Shown in pieces: positions 1 to 10,400 of a stretch of DNA of 35,211 nt (its first letter is position 1; the number at the start of each line of letters is the position of its first letter). A model generated the notes under the pieces. It did not search any database and was not told the DNA's origin. It was given only the letters and a program-made list of their open reading frames with translations. The stretch is from assembly GCA_900321005.1 (NCBI GenBank), contig ONUF01000025.1:1-35211 (forward strand). The letters are read 5' to 3'. A program made the translations under genes and the position numbers. The stretch is from an uncultured Bacteroidales bacterium (GTDB lineage: Bacteria > Bacteroidota > Bacteroidia > Bacteroidales > Paludibacteraceae).

Positions 1-57
1 CGATTGAAGCAATTTTAACGCTTCCATTTTGACCACTAAGGGCACTTTCTTTCTCAT
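1..57 (-). CDS. Start of an unidentified gene running off the left edge (partial)
   Basis: An ATG at 57-55 opens a frame of 19 codons without a stop that continues out of the window (MRKKVPLVVKMEALKLLQS). A well-formed Bacteroidetes promoter on the same strand at 202-232 would start transcription near 195, leaving a leader of about 140 nt that holds an 11-bp tandem repeat. The fragment is too short to recognise. That it is a gene start is an inference from promoter, ATG and open frame. Confidence 0.45.
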   Translation of the reverse strand, partial: MRKKVPLVVKMEALKLLQS

Positions 58-127
58 AATTAATCAATTAAAGTGTCCAAAAAATTGGGGTCAGTACAGC
101 CTGATGTTATTACGTGATTATCTTAAT

Positions 128-182
128 AATTCGTCTATAATTCGTCTATAATTCGTAAATAGTTCGTATATCATTCGTCTTA
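128..182. repeat. Five tandem copies of an 11-bp unit
   Basis: Five consecutive 11-mers: AATTCGTCTAT (128-138), AATTCGTCTAT (139-149), AATTCGTAAAT (150-160), AGTTCGTATAT (161-171) and CATTCGTCTTA (172-182). TTCGT is invariant and the rest drifts. A period of 11 bp puts each copy on about the same face of the helix. The array lies between the minus-strand promoter at 202-232 and the ATG at 57, so it is in the transcribed leader of the leftward gene. Confidence 0.9.
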
Positions 183-201
183 CCAAGCATGAAAGACGCT
201 G

Positions 202-232
202 CAAAGGTACGGAAAATAATTGACATACGCAA
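202..232 (-). promoter_or_regulatory. Bacteroidetes-type promoter, leftward
   Basis: On the minus strand, TTG (232-230) is followed by 20 nt and TACCTTTG (209-202). This is the consensus of the Bacteroidetes primary sigma factor. It points out of the window, towards the partial gene at 1-57. Confidence 0.75.
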
Positions 233-255
233 GAAAAAAAACGAAAAAAAAGAAA

Positions 256-275
256 CTCCGCGCTTTCACGCGGAG
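256..275 (-). terminator. Hairpin with U-tract when read leftward
   Basis: CTCCGCG (256-262) pairs perfectly with CGCGGAG (269-275) around a 6-nt loop. To its left is a long A-rich run, so a minus-strand transcript would end in a U-rich tract, like an intrinsic terminator. No minus-strand gene is visible just upstream, so what it terminates is unclear. A second perfect hairpin, CCGGCAT-AGG-ATGCCGG, lies at 300-316. Confidence 0.5.
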
Positions 276-381
276 CAGGAAACGAATTAGACGATTAAAC
301 CGGCATAGGATGCCGGGCTAATGGACGAACACTACAAGCGAAAAGAAAATTGCCACAAAAATGCGACAAAAATGCAAATTA

Positions 382-413
382 TTTGCATATATAAAATTTT
401 TTTCGTACCTTTG
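382..413 (+). promoter_or_regulatory. Promoter of the MFS carrier gene
   Basis: TTTG (382-385), 20 nt, TACCTTTG (406-413). The -33 element is followed by CATAT, as in several other promoters here. The ATG at 435 lies only about 15 nt after the expected transcription start. Confidence 0.8.
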
Positions 414-434
414 CCGCCGCAAAAGTGATTGTAT

Positions 435-1691
435 ATGAAAAAGAACAATCTGCAAGTTATCACCATCATCGCGATGATGTTTCTGTATGCGATGATTGCG
501 TTTGTGACGAACCTGGCCGCACCGGTGGGCAAGATCTGGGGCGAGTCGTTCTCGGATCCGGCTCAGGCGGAGCGCATGGGTATGCTCGGTAACCTGTTTA
601 ACTTCCTCGCCTATCTCGTGATGGGTATTCCGGCGGGAAACATATTGAGCAAGATCGGCTATAAGAAGACTGCGCTGATTGCACTGGCCCTTGGGTTCGT
701 CGGCATCGGCGTACAATGGTTAAGCGGCGTGACGGACAGTTTCTTCGTGTATCTGGCCGGTTCGCTGATCGGCGGATTCTGCGTATGTATGCTCAATACG
801 GTCGGCAACCCGATGCTGAACCTGCTGGGCGGCGGCGGTAAGAAAGGTAACCAGCTGAACCTCATCGGCGGTACCTTCCAATCGTTAGTGCAAGCCCTCA
901 CGCCGATGGTGGTAGGTGCGATCATCGGTACGGAGTTGGCGGGCAAGGAGATTGACGACGTCAATATCGTGCTCTATATCGCAATGGCTATCTTCGCATT
1001 GATCTTCGTGGTCATCTATTTCACCCCGATTGCAGAGCCGCAGCATACGGGTTCGGACATCGTATATGAGCGCAGTCCGTTCGCGTTTCGTCATTTCACG
1101 CTCGGCGCCGTAGCTATCTTCTGCTACATGGGTATCGAGATCGGCGTACCGGCGACCTTGGTGTCGTACCTGAAGGGCCTCGACGGCATCGGTTATGACG
1201 CGGCGACATTCATGGCGGGGTTGTTCTTCATCATGATGCTCATCGGCCGCGCTATCGGTTCGGCAGTGGGCGGCAAGGTGTCGAGTAAGGCGATGGTGAT
1301 TACCGTCTCGTCCTTAGCAGTCGTACTGATGGCGCTGGCGATACTCTTGGGCGACAGCGTCAAGATACCGATGGTAGCTAACTGGTCGTTCGACGTGCTG
1401 GCGATGCCTCTGGCCGCCGTGCTGATCATGCTCGTGGGCTTATGCGGTTCGGTGATGTGGGGTTCGATCTTCAACCTGGCGACCGAAGGACTCGGCAAAT
1501 ACACGGCGAAAGCGTCGGGTATCTTCATGACGATGGTGGTCGGTGGCGGCGTGTTGCCGTATATCCAGAGTGCAATAGCGGCCCATAACTGCCTGATCAG
1601 TTACCTGGTACCGATCGCATGTGCAGCATTCATCCTGTACTACGCCCTGCTGGGTAGCAAGAATGTGAACAAAGATATCAAAACAGATTAA
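435..1691 (+). CDS. MFS carrier, FucP-like sugar transporter family
   Basis: A 418-residue, strongly hydrophobic protein with about twelve membrane segments, probably an inner-membrane proton-coupled importer of a sugar or related small molecule. Seen: after helix 2 the stretch PAGNILSKIGYKK, the GxxxDKxG-type loop of the FucP branch (with S in place of the usual D), and many glycine-rich helices. Length is normal for the branch. I chose the ATG at 435, closest to the promoter; a TTG at 429 is in frame but would add only two residues. The YtxH gene follows 24 nt after the stop with no terminator between, so they may be co-transcribed. The substrate cannot be read from the sequence. Confidence 0.8.
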   Translation: MKKNNLQVITIIAMMFLYAMIAFVTNLAAPVGKIWGESFSDPAQAERMGMLGNLFNFLAYLVMGIPAGNILSKIGYKKTALIALALGFVGIGVQWLSGVTDSFFVYLAGSLIGGFCVCMLNTVGNPMLNLLGGGGKKGNQLNLIGGTFQSLVQALTPMVVGAIIGTELAGKEIDDVNIVLYIAMAIFALIFVVIYFTPIAEPQHTGSDIVYERSPFAFRHFTLGAVAIFCYMGIEIGVPATLVSYLKGLDGIGYDAATFMAGLFFIMMLIGRAIGSAVGGKVSSKAMVITVSSLAVVLMALAILLGDSVKIPMVANWSFDVLAMPLAAVLIMLVGLCGSVMWGSIFNLATEGLGKYTAKASGIFMTMVVGGGVLPYIQSAIAAHNCLISYLVPIACAAFILYYALLGSKNVNKDIKTD

Positions 1692-1715
1692 TCAACACTC
1701 AAAAACTATCGCATT

Positions 1716-2000
1716 ATGAGTAATTTATTTAAAGGTGCAGCGTTGTTTATCGGTGGAGCCCTGGTGGGTGCCGCAGCAGCGTTGTTGTTGACTCCGAAGA
1801 CCGGAGAAGAAGTTCGCAAAGAGATCGCAGACCTCGCCGAAGAAGCCAAGAAGCAGGCGCAGGGCTATTGCGAGCAAGTGAAGCAAGACCTGGCGAAAGC
1901 CGAAGCTGCCGTTGAGGAAAAGCTCAAGGGACTGAAGCCGGAAGTGCAGGAAGAACCCAAAGCCAAGAGCCGGAAGAAGGAGGCAAAGAATGGAAAATAG
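1716..2000 (+). CDS. YtxH-domain small membrane protein
   Basis: 94 residues. One N-terminal glycine/alanine-rich membrane segment (about 7-26) ends in LLLTPKTGEEVR, the hallmark of YtxH (formerly gas-vesicle-like) proteins. A highly charged helical tail rich in K, E and A follows. YtxH proteins are small envelope proteins often linked to stress, with no firmly known biochemical role. The 3' end overlaps the next gene by 11 nt, which suggests translational coupling. The pairing of YtxH with a holin-like membrane protein recurs in Bacteroidetes, as I recall. Confidence 0.85.
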   Translation: MSNLFKGAALFIGGALVGAAAALLLTPKTGEEVRKEIADLAEEAKKQAQGYCEQVKQDLAKAEAAVEEKLKGLKPEVQEEPKAKSRKKEAKNGK

Positions 2001-2484
2001 TTTCTTTGCCGAACTCAAGCAAGAGTTAGCGGAGTACGGCAAGGCCCTCGGCGAAGTCGGTCAGTTACGACTGATCGGCATCATCAGCCGCGTGTTGGGT
2101 ATGTTCCTGCTGATCTTCACGTTGGTGCTCTGCGCGCTGGCGCTGTTCGCCTTCATCGCGGTAGCACTCATCGATGTGCTCTCGAGTTACCTACCTGTAT
2201 GGGCCTCCGCACTGATTGTGGGCAGCATCTACGTCGTGCTGATCCTTCTCGCTATCGTATGCCGCAAACCGCTCTTTATCCATCCGTTCATCAAACTGAT
2301 GACGAAGCAGATCCGGAGCGAAGAAGAGTTGGCACTCAAGACCATCGAGGCCGAGCATAAGGCCGAGTTGGCACAGGTACGCATCACCGGAGAAGTGGAA
2401 AACGCTACCCGCGAGTTCAACTTCGTGGTCAGTCTGTTCTCTCGTCTGTGGGACGTTATTAAGGGATTACGCCGGAGGAAGTAA
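1990..2484 (+). CDS. Phage holin superfamily III-like (YqjE-type) membrane protein
   Basis: 164 residues. An N-terminal amphipathic stretch is followed by two long hydrophobic helices (about 36-62 and 70-92), then a charged, probably coiled-coil C-terminal half. This is the layout of the Phage_holin_3_6/YqjE family, usually a chromosomal membrane protein and not a lysis gene. There are no phage genes nearby. It starts inside the YtxH gene in another frame, at an ATG. The partner relation with YtxH is inferred from overlap and common co-occurrence. Confidence 0.75.
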   Translation: MENSFFAELKQELAEYGKALGEVGQLRLIGIISRVLGMFLLIFTLVLCALALFAFIAVALIDVLSSYLPVWASALIVGSIYVVLILLAIVCRKPLFIHPFIKLMTKQIRSEEELALKTIEAEHKAELAQVRITGEVENATREFNFVVSLFSRLWDVIKGLRRRK

Positions 2485-2492
2485 GGTGTAAA

Positions 2493-3528
<1,036 letters not shown>

Positions 3529-4701
3529 ATGATACGAGCATATATTGTAATTGCGTTGTATGTGCTGGTGCCGGTGTTGATCATCGAGAGTTTCAAGCGC
3601 TGGGCGTGGATGCATAAAGTGGGTACCGTAGTAGCGGCGTATGCCGTAGGTATCCTCTTTGCATTGACGGGGTTTGTGCATTTCGAGCCCGGCACGGCAG
3701 AGGCTTTGTCGTTCGGAAAGATCCAGTCGATCCTGATGTCCGTGACGGTACCGCTGGCCATTCCGCTGATGCTGTTTAACTGCGATTTTAAGTTATGGAC
3801 GAAGGCACTGCCGAAGACTTTGTGGTCGTTGGTAGGCGGTCTCGGTGCGGTGTTGGTTGCCGTGATAAGCGGCTATTTCATCTTCCGCACTCCGGAGGTG
3901 CCGGAGTTCAACAAGGTGGCGGCCATGATGACGGGTATCTACACCGGCGGAACGATGAACTTCAATGCCCTCGGTGCATCCCTCGGCGTCGATAAGACGG
4001 TGATGGCGATCGTGCTGGCGTTTGAGATGGTGTTCACCACGCCGTATATCATCTTTATCATCGGCGGCGGCTACAAGGTGTTCCGCAAGATATTGCCGTA
4101 CGAAGACATCACGCACCGCGGTCGTAAGGACGAAGAGGTGGAGACCAAGGATATCGAGAACTACGAGGGCATGTTCGCCCGCCAGAACGTAGGCGGTATG
4201 TTCATCGGTTTGGGACTGAGTGTGCTGTTCCTCGCCATCGGCGCAGGTCTGGCGCTGTTGCTCACGGGTACGCTCAATGAGTTGGTGGTCATCCTGACCA
4301 TCACCACCCTCTCCATCATCGCGTCGTTCTTCAAGAAAGTGCGTGAACTGCCGAAGACTTTCGAACTCGGCATGTTCTTCATCCTCATCTTCTCCGTGAT
4401 TGTCGCTTCGCTGTTCGACATCCACAGCGTGAACGGCGGTTCGCTGATGATCGGCGGGTTCGTAGCATGGGTGATGATCTGTGCGGCCGGACTGCACCTG
4501 TTGCTCTGCCGCATCATGCACGTGAGCGGCGACCTGTTCTGCGTGAGCCAGATAGCGCTGCTCTGCTCGCCGCCTTTCGTACCGCCGGTAGTGGGCGCGA
4601 TGAAAAACAAGAAAGTACTGATATCGGGCATTGCGATAGGGCTCGTGGGGTACGCGATAGGAACATATCTGGGAGTCGCTATAGCGATGCTGTTGCCATA
4701 G
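3529..4701 (+). CDS. DUF819 (YjcL-like) integral membrane protein
   Basis: 390 residues with about eleven membrane segments. Seen: an early FGKIQSILMS...PLAIPLMLFN block, the conserved GGTMNFNALG stretch around 140, a charged cytoplasmic loop (about 185-215), and a C-terminal CVSQIALLCSPPFVPPVV block. These match DUF819, a family of uncharacterised carriers related to sodium or organic-anion transporters. It sits in the inner membrane; the substrate is unknown. The ATG directly abuts a heptamer repeat and has no Shine-Dalgarno. An octamer repeat follows the stop. Confidence 0.8.
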   Translation: MIRAYIVIALYVLVPVLIIESFKRWAWMHKVGTVVAAYAVGILFALTGFVHFEPGTAEALSFGKIQSILMSVTVPLAIPLMLFNCDFKLWTKALPKTLWSLVGGLGAVLVAVISGYFIFRTPEVPEFNKVAAMMTGIYTGGTMNFNALGASLGVDKTVMAIVLAFEMVFTTPYIIFIIGGGYKVFRKILPYEDITHRGRKDEEVETKDIENYEGMFARQNVGGMFIGLGLSVLFLAIGAGLALLLTGTLNELVVILTITTLSIIASFFKKVRELPKTFELGMFFILIFSVIVASLFDIHSVNGGSLMIGGFVAWVMICAAGLHLLLCRIMHVSGDLFCVSQIALLCSPPFVPPVVGAMKNKKVLISGIAIGLVGYAIGTYLGVAIAMLLP

Positions 4702-4703
4702 AC

Positions 4704-4735
4704 TCCTAGTTTCCTAGATTCCTAGTTTCCTAGAA
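4704..4735 (+). repeat. Octamer tandem repeat, four units
   Basis: TCCTAGTT (4704-4711), TCCTAGAT (4712-4719), TCCTAGTT (4720-4727) and TCCTAGAA (4728-4735) fill most of the 46-nt spacer between the DUF819 gene and the Omp85-like gene. TCCTAG is invariant. Confidence 0.9.
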
Positions 4736-4747
4736 AAAATCACAACA

Positions 4748-6244
4748 ATGAAGAAATATCTCATCCTTTTATTAGCAATGCTGTTGGCATTGCCGATGGC
4801 GGCCAAGAAGAAAGAGCCGAAGCCGCAGGAAGTGGATTCGCTGGGGCGTAAGATCAAGACCGGTTGGAACTTCGGTATCCTGCCGTCCATCGCCTATGAT
4901 GCCGACTACGGTTTTCAGGGCGGCGTGCTGACGAACATCTACGATTATGGGGACGGCAAGCAGTACCCCGAGTATATCCACTCGATATACGTGGAGGCGG
5001 CGTACACGACGAAGCACCACGGTATCTTCCGCGTCAACTACGACTCGAAGTACCTCATCCCGGGTTATCGCCTGACGCTGGACGCGACCTATCTGCCGGA
5101 CGCGATGTGCGACTTCTACGGTTTCAACGGCTATCAGTCGCGCTATAACGCGTCCTGGAGCGGATGGAACAAGAACCCCGCGAAGATGGACACCGCATCC
5201 TACCGTACCCGCGTGTTCTACAAATACAAACGCGACCTGATACGTGTGGCGGGCGATATCGAAGGCACGATATACAAGGACCTGAAATGGAACGCCGGAC
5301 TCGGTGTGTTAGGTTATCTCGTTGGCGACTGCGACATCAACATGATCAACGGCAAGAACCACTATGTCGATTCGCTGCCGCATCAGAAAGCGCTGAACCC
5401 CGACGAGCCGCTACTGTACGACAAGTACAAGACCTGGGGTCTTATCGGTGCGAACGAGCAGAACGGCGGTTGGCACCCCTATGCCCGCGCCGGTATCACC
5501 TACGACACCCGCGACAAACGCCAGGGACCGAACAAAGGTATATACACCGACCTGTTCTTCACCTATTCGGCGGCCTTCAACGCCGCTTACGGTCAGCAAG
5601 CCGCAGCGGGTTACAACCACTTGCAGTTCAACTTCACGTTCCGTCATTACGTACCGTGCTTCACGGACAAGAACGGCATCAACCGCATCACGTTCGCGTA
5701 CCGTCTGGGCGTGCAGAACCTCATCGCCGGTCGCTCGCCGTTCTATATGAACAACTACATGAACGCGCTCTTTATCCAGCGCGTGTATTACGAAGGTCTG
5801 GGCGGCGGTAACTCCGTACGCGGCATGATGGCTCACCGTATTCTGGCGAACGGTTTTGCTTTTGCCAATGTCGAGTTCCGCTTCCGCGTAGTGAACTTTG
5901 ATATCGGTCGTCAGCACTTCTTCATCGGCCTGAACCCCTTCTTCGACCTCGGCATGGTGACCCAGCCGTATAACCTCGACGAACTGGTGCGTATCCATAC
6001 CAACGGACAATACCAGAGCCTCGCGGAGAGTTTTGAGGCGAACCATGACCCGAATGAGAAGTTCGAAAACTATTTCTCGACCGACCCCAAAGATATCTAC
6101 CGCCCGCATATGACGTTCGGCGTGGGCCTGAAGATCGGTATGAACGAGAACTTCGTGCTCTCCGCCGACTGGGGTATGCCGATTGACCGCCAGGACAACG
6201 GTAAGCTCGCCAACTTCTACGTGAAGATGGGATATTTATTCTAA
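4748..6244 (+). CDS. Omp85-superfamily outer membrane beta-barrel without POTRA domains
   Basis: 498 residues. A signal peptide ends near Ala19 (PMAAKKKEP follows). The rest alternates polar and hydrophobic residues in beta fashion, rich in Y, F and N. Seen: GGGNSVRGMM at about residue 354, corresponding to the VRG(Y/F) motif of loop 6 in Omp85 barrels, and a final strand ending in Phe (KMGYLF), the recognition signal for barrel insertion. No N-terminal POTRA repeats are present, so this is the short, bacterial-surface-antigen type and not BamA. It may be a passive pore or transporter. It lies upstream of an efflux operon, separated by a repeat-rich spacer. Confidence 0.8.
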   Translation: MKKYLILLLAMLLALPMAAKKKEPKPQEVDSLGRKIKTGWNFGILPSIAYDADYGFQGGVLTNIYDYGDGKQYPEYIHSIYVEAAYTTKHHGIFRVNYDSKYLIPGYRLTLDATYLPDAMCDFYGFNGYQSRYNASWSGWNKNPAKMDTASYRTRVFYKYKRDLIRVAGDIEGTIYKDLKWNAGLGVLGYLVGDCDINMINGKNHYVDSLPHQKALNPDEPLLYDKYKTWGLIGANEQNGGWHPYARAGITYDTRDKRQGPNKGIYTDLFFTYSAAFNAAYGQQAAAGYNHLQFNFTFRHYVPCFTDKNGINRITFAYRLGVQNLIAGRSPFYMNNYMNALFIQRVYYEGLGGGNSVRGMMAHRILANGFAFANVEFRFRVVNFDIGRQHFFIGLNPFFDLGMVTQPYNLDELVRIHTNGQYQSLAESFEANHDPNEKFENYFSTDPKDIYRPHMTFGVGLKIGMNENFVLSADWGMPIDRQDNGKLANFYVKMGYLF

Positions 6245-6245
6245 A

Positions 6246-6300
6246 GTTGAGAGTTGAAAGTTGAAAGTTTAGAGAAGTTGAAAGTTTTAAGTGGAAAGTT
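6246..6300 (+). repeat. Second heptamer repeat tract of the GTTGARA family
   Basis: GTTGAGA (6246-6252), GTTGAAA (6253-6259) and GTTGAAA (6260-6266) are followed by decayed copies with a GTTTAGAGAA interruption. This is the same sequence family as the array at 3425. It begins two bases after the stop of the barrel gene and lies upstream of the RND adaptor gene. Confidence 0.8.
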
Positions 6301-6322
6301 TTAAAGAATTAATGATATTTTT

Positions 6323-7411
6323 ATGAAAAGCAAACAACTCTTTATCTATGCAGCAGCAATCGTGCTGACTGCGTGCGGTGGGAAGGCTCCGCAAGTGATG
6401 CCCACTTCGTATCAGACTTTGACCATCAGTAAGAGCAACATCTCGGTGCCGCTGAAGTTCAGCGCGACCCTCAAAGGAACCGCCGACGTCACCATCACCC
6501 CGCAGATCAGCGGACAGTTGATGGAGGTATGTATTACCGAAGGTCAGCAGGTGAAGAAAGGCCAAGTCCTCTTCCGTATCGACAGCCGCGACGCCCAACT
6601 CGAACTGGAGTCCGCCGAGGCGAACCTCCTGGCTGCTAAGGCGCAAGAGAGCAGTGCGAAGTTGGAGTTTGAGAGCAACACGAACCTGTACGAGAAGAAG
6701 ATCGTCAGTAAGTACGTGCTCGACAATGCCGAGAACCAATACAAACAAGCGCAAGCATCCGTAGCGCAATACCAAGCTACCGCCAACCGCGCTCGCGTCA
6801 ACCTCGGTTATTGTACCATCACCGCCCCGGTAGACGGCGTGATCGGTTCGATACCCGTATATGCCGGCGACCAGGTGAACAGCTCTACCTATCTGACGAT
6901 GGTCAGCGGCAACGCGAAGATGTACGCCGAGTTCTCCGTGAGCGAGTCGATTCTCGCCGAGCGCACCGAGGCGGAAGCTAAAGATCAGGAGAAGATGTTA
7001 GACAGCCTGCCGGATGTGTCGTTCCTCTTCAAGAACGGCTCGGAGTACAGCAAGAAAGGCCGTATCACGAGTATCACCGGTACAGTGGACCGTACGACAG
7101 GTGCGCTGACCTGCAAAGCTACCTTCCCCAACCCCGACGGTGTGCTCTATTCGGGTATTCAGGGAACGGTAGTCATCCCCATCGACGTGAAGGAAGTGAT
7201 GGTCGTTCCGCAGAACGCGATCGTTCGTCTGCAGGATAAGTCGCTGGCGTATAAAGTCGGCGCAGACAGCTGTGTGACCAGCGTCATCGTCAAGACAGCC
7301 GGTATCGGTTCGGACCGCGACCTCGTAGTGACCGAAGGACTCGAAGTAGGCGACATCATCGTCACCGTAGGAGCTAACAACCTCGTTGAAGGACAGCGGG
7401 TACTTTTCTAA
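6323..7411 (+). CDS. RND efflux periplasmic adaptor (AcrA/MexA family lipoprotein)
   Basis: 362 residues. A short signal ends in a lipobox, LTAC, with Cys18 as the lipidated residue. Then come the first half of the lipoyl-like domain (VTITPQISGQLMEVCITEGQQVKKGQVLFRID), a helical hairpin (about 92-155), the second lipoyl half (YCTITAPVDGVIGSI), and a beta-barrel and membrane-proximal domain ending in GANNLVEGQ. It bridges the inner-membrane pump and the outer-membrane channel. The pump gene follows after 24 nt and the channel gene overlaps the pump gene, making a three-gene efflux operon. Substrate specificity is not readable. Confidence 0.92.
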   Translation: MKSKQLFIYAAAIVLTACGGKAPQVMPTSYQTLTISKSNISVPLKFSATLKGTADVTITPQISGQLMEVCITEGQQVKKGQVLFRIDSRDAQLELESAEANLLAAKAQESSAKLEFESNTNLYEKKIVSKYVLDNAENQYKQAQASVAQYQATANRARVNLGYCTITAPVDGVIGSIPVYAGDQVNSSTYLTMVSGNAKMYAEFSVSESILAERTEAEAKDQEKMLDSLPDVSFLFKNGSEYSKKGRITSITGTVDRTTGALTCKATFPNPDGVLYSGIQGTVVIPIDVKEVMVVPQNAIVRLQDKSLAYKVGADSCVTSVIVKTAGIGSDRDLVVTEGLEVGDIIVTVGANNLVEGQRVLF

Positions 7412-7438
7412 TTTGTCATTTGTCATTGGTCATTTATG
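7411..7438 (+). repeat. Heptamer repeat ending in the pump start codon
   Basis: ATTTGTC (7411-7417), ATTTGTC (7418-7424), ATTGGTC (7425-7431) and ATTTATG (7432-7438). The ATG of the RND pump (7436-7438) is the last triplet of the fourth, degenerate unit. The repeat begins right after the adaptor stop codon. Confidence 0.85.
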
Positions 7439-10400
7439 AAAGAGAATATTTTCATTAAGCGAAGTGTGATGGCCATCTCGATTGCGTTGGTCATCATGCT
7501 CGTCGGATATATCAGCCTCAACACCTTACCGGTGGAGCAATATCCGAATATCGCGCCTCCGACCGTGGAGGTATCCACCTCCTACTCGGGTGCGGATGCG
7601 AACACTTGTATGACCTCTGTCATCCGACCGTTAGAGGAACAGATCAATGGTGTGCAGGACATGACCTACATGACCGCTACCGCCTCTTCGACGGGTGACG
7701 TGACGATCATGGTCTATTTCCGTCAAGGTACGGACCCCGACATGGCCACCGTCAATGTGCAGAACCGCGTGTCGCAAGCCGAGAGTCTGCTGCCGAGCGA
7801 TGTGCTGCAGACCGGTGTGACCGTCACCAAGCGTCAGAACAGTATTCTGCAAATCGCCGGTCTGAAATCGACCGACGGTAAGTACGACGCCGACTTCATC
7901 TCGAACTATATCGACATCAACGTCAAGCCGCGTCTGCTGCGTATCACGGGTGTGGGTAACGTCAGCAACTTAGGCAACACCTATGCCCTGCGCGTATGGA
8001 TGAAACCGGACGTGATGGCGCAGTACGGACTCGAACCGGATGATATCTCTTCGGCCATCAGTGCCCAGAGTTTCGTCACCTCTACCGGTACGCTTGGTCA
8101 GCAGTCAGAGAACACCTACCAGTACCCGATGGAGTACAAAGGTACGCTCAAGTCCATCGAGGAGTTTGAGAACATCGTCATCCGTACGCAAGACAACAGC
8201 AACGTGCTGTACCTCAAGGATGTAGCAACGGTGGAGATCGGCGCGAAAGCCTACACCATGACGTCCGACATGGACGGCAAACCGGGTGTGTTCTACCTCG
8301 TCAACCAGTCGCCGGGCGCGAATGCCACGCAGGTGAACGAACAGATAGACGAACTCTACGAGCAACTCAAGCCGACCCTGCCCGCCGGACTGGAGTTCGT
8401 GACGCTGGAGACCAGTAATGACTTCCTCTTTGCCGCCATCCACAACGTGGTAGAGACCCTTATCATCGCCATCATCCTCGTCATCATCGTCGTCTATTTC
8501 TTCCTGCAGAACTGGAAAGCGACCCTCATCCCGTCTATCTCGATCATCGTATCGCTGCTCGGTACCTTCGCCATCGTGCAGGTAGCGGGTTTCAGCCTCA
8601 ATATCATCACACTCTTCGGTTTGGTGCTCGCCATCGGTACCGTCGTCGATGACGCGATCGTCGTTGTCGAAGCCGTGATGGCGAAACTCGAGACGGGCAA
8701 GATGAAGGGCAGCCCCAAAGACCAGGCGACGCAAGCCACCCGCGAGGCGCTGAGCGAAGTGTCGGTAGCCGTGATATCGTGTACGCTGGTGTTCATGGCG
8801 GTGTTCATCCCTGTGACCTTCATGAGCGGAACGAGCGGTACGTTCTTCACCCAGTTCGGTGTGACCCTCGCCGGTTCGGTAGGTCTGAGTTGCGTCAGCG
8901 CACTCGTGCTCTGCCCTGCCCTCTGCGCCATCCTCATGCGTCCGACCGACGAGAAAGCGCTCGCAGGCAAGAAATGGAAAGGCATCGACTACTATACCAA
9001 GGTGGCTTATGAGGCAAGTTACAATGCGATCCTCGGTAAGTATAAAGGCGCGGTGGAGAAATATCTCAAGCGTCCGGCCCTATCGTTTGCGTTGTTAGGC
9101 GGCGCGATCGTGCTGTTCGTGCTGTTCATGAAGATTCTGCCCTCAGGACTGGTGCCCCAAGAGGACCAAGGTGTTATCATGTGCGAGGTGCGTATGCCGG
9201 AAGGTTCGACCCTCCACGAGAACAGCGAGATCATGAAGCAGGTAGAAGAGAAAGTGAAAGCGATACCGGAGTTGGAAAGTTACGGTCTGGTAAGCGGATA
9301 CGGACTCCTCTCATCCAACGGATCGAGTTATGCCTCGCTCATCATCCGTCTGAAGAACTGGGACGAGCGTAAGGGTAACGAGCATTATATCGACAATATC
9401 ATAGAGCGTTTCTACTATGATTGTTTGTCGATTAAAAATGCACAGGTTCTTCCGTTCCAAATGCCGCAGATTCCGGGATACGGAACATCCAACAGCATTG
9501 ACCTGCAAGTGCAGGACAAGAGCGACGGGGATTTCTCTGATTTCGGAAACAAGACCAATGCGCTCATGTTCAAACTAATGGAGCGTGAGGAGATCGCCAG
9601 CGCGATGTCCACCTTCTCGGAGCGCTATCCGAAATACAAGGTGCACGTCGATCCCGTACAATGCGAGCGCGCAGGAACGACCGCCAAGTCGGTACTCAAC
9701 ACCCTCGGCGCGTACTGCAGCGGTTCGTATGTAGGTAACTTCAACCAGTTCAGCAAGGTCTATCAACTCTGGATAAGTGCGGCACCGGAGTACCGCCTCG
9801 ATCCTACCTCGCTCAATAACATGTATATCAAGGTGGCGAACAATAAGATGGCGCCGCTGTCGCAGTTCGTGACGCTCGAAGAGATCGTCGGTTCGTCCTC
9901 ACAGAACCATTTCAACCTCTTCCAGTCTATCTCCTGCTCCGTGACGCCGGCAACCGGTTATTCGGAGGCGCAGGCGCAACAGGCTATCGCCGAGGTGTTC
10001 AAAGACAACATGCCGACGTATTGCTCGTACGAGTACGGCTCGATGTCGCGCGAGGTGGCTGCCAGTGCGAAGGACAACACGACGCTCATCATCTACCTGA
10101 TATGCGTCATCCTGATCTACCTCATCCTCGGTTCGCTCTATAACAGTTGGCTCACGCCGTTCGCGGTGTTGCTGTCCGTGCCGTTCGGATTAATGGGTTC
10201 GTTCCTCTTCTCCTATATCGGCAACAAAATGGGTTACCCGGGTATGGAGAACAATATCTACCTGCAAACCGGTGTAATCATGTTGATCGGTTTGCTCGCC
10301 AAGACCGCGATCCTTATTACCGAGTTCGCGAGTGAGCGTCGCAAACAAGGCATGACGATTTTCGATGCCGCCATGGCTGCATGTAAAGAGCGTCTGCGTC

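Noticed and set aside
128-182. 11-bp array as a CRISPR
   Set aside because: Units are contiguous without spacers and far too short; no cas genes nearby.
1990-2484. Holin-like gene as a sign of a prophage
   Set aside because: The surrounding genes are ordinary chromosomal ones and this family is mostly a non-phage membrane protein.
3793-4521. 242-codon minus-strand frame opposite the DUF819 gene
   Set aside because: Composition rich in H, D, E and Q mirrors the hydrophobic codons of the real membrane protein on the other strand.
4748-6244. Barrel protein as BamA or as TamA partner of tamB
   Set aside because: No POTRA domains and not linked to tamB, so only the general Omp85-type barrel is supported.
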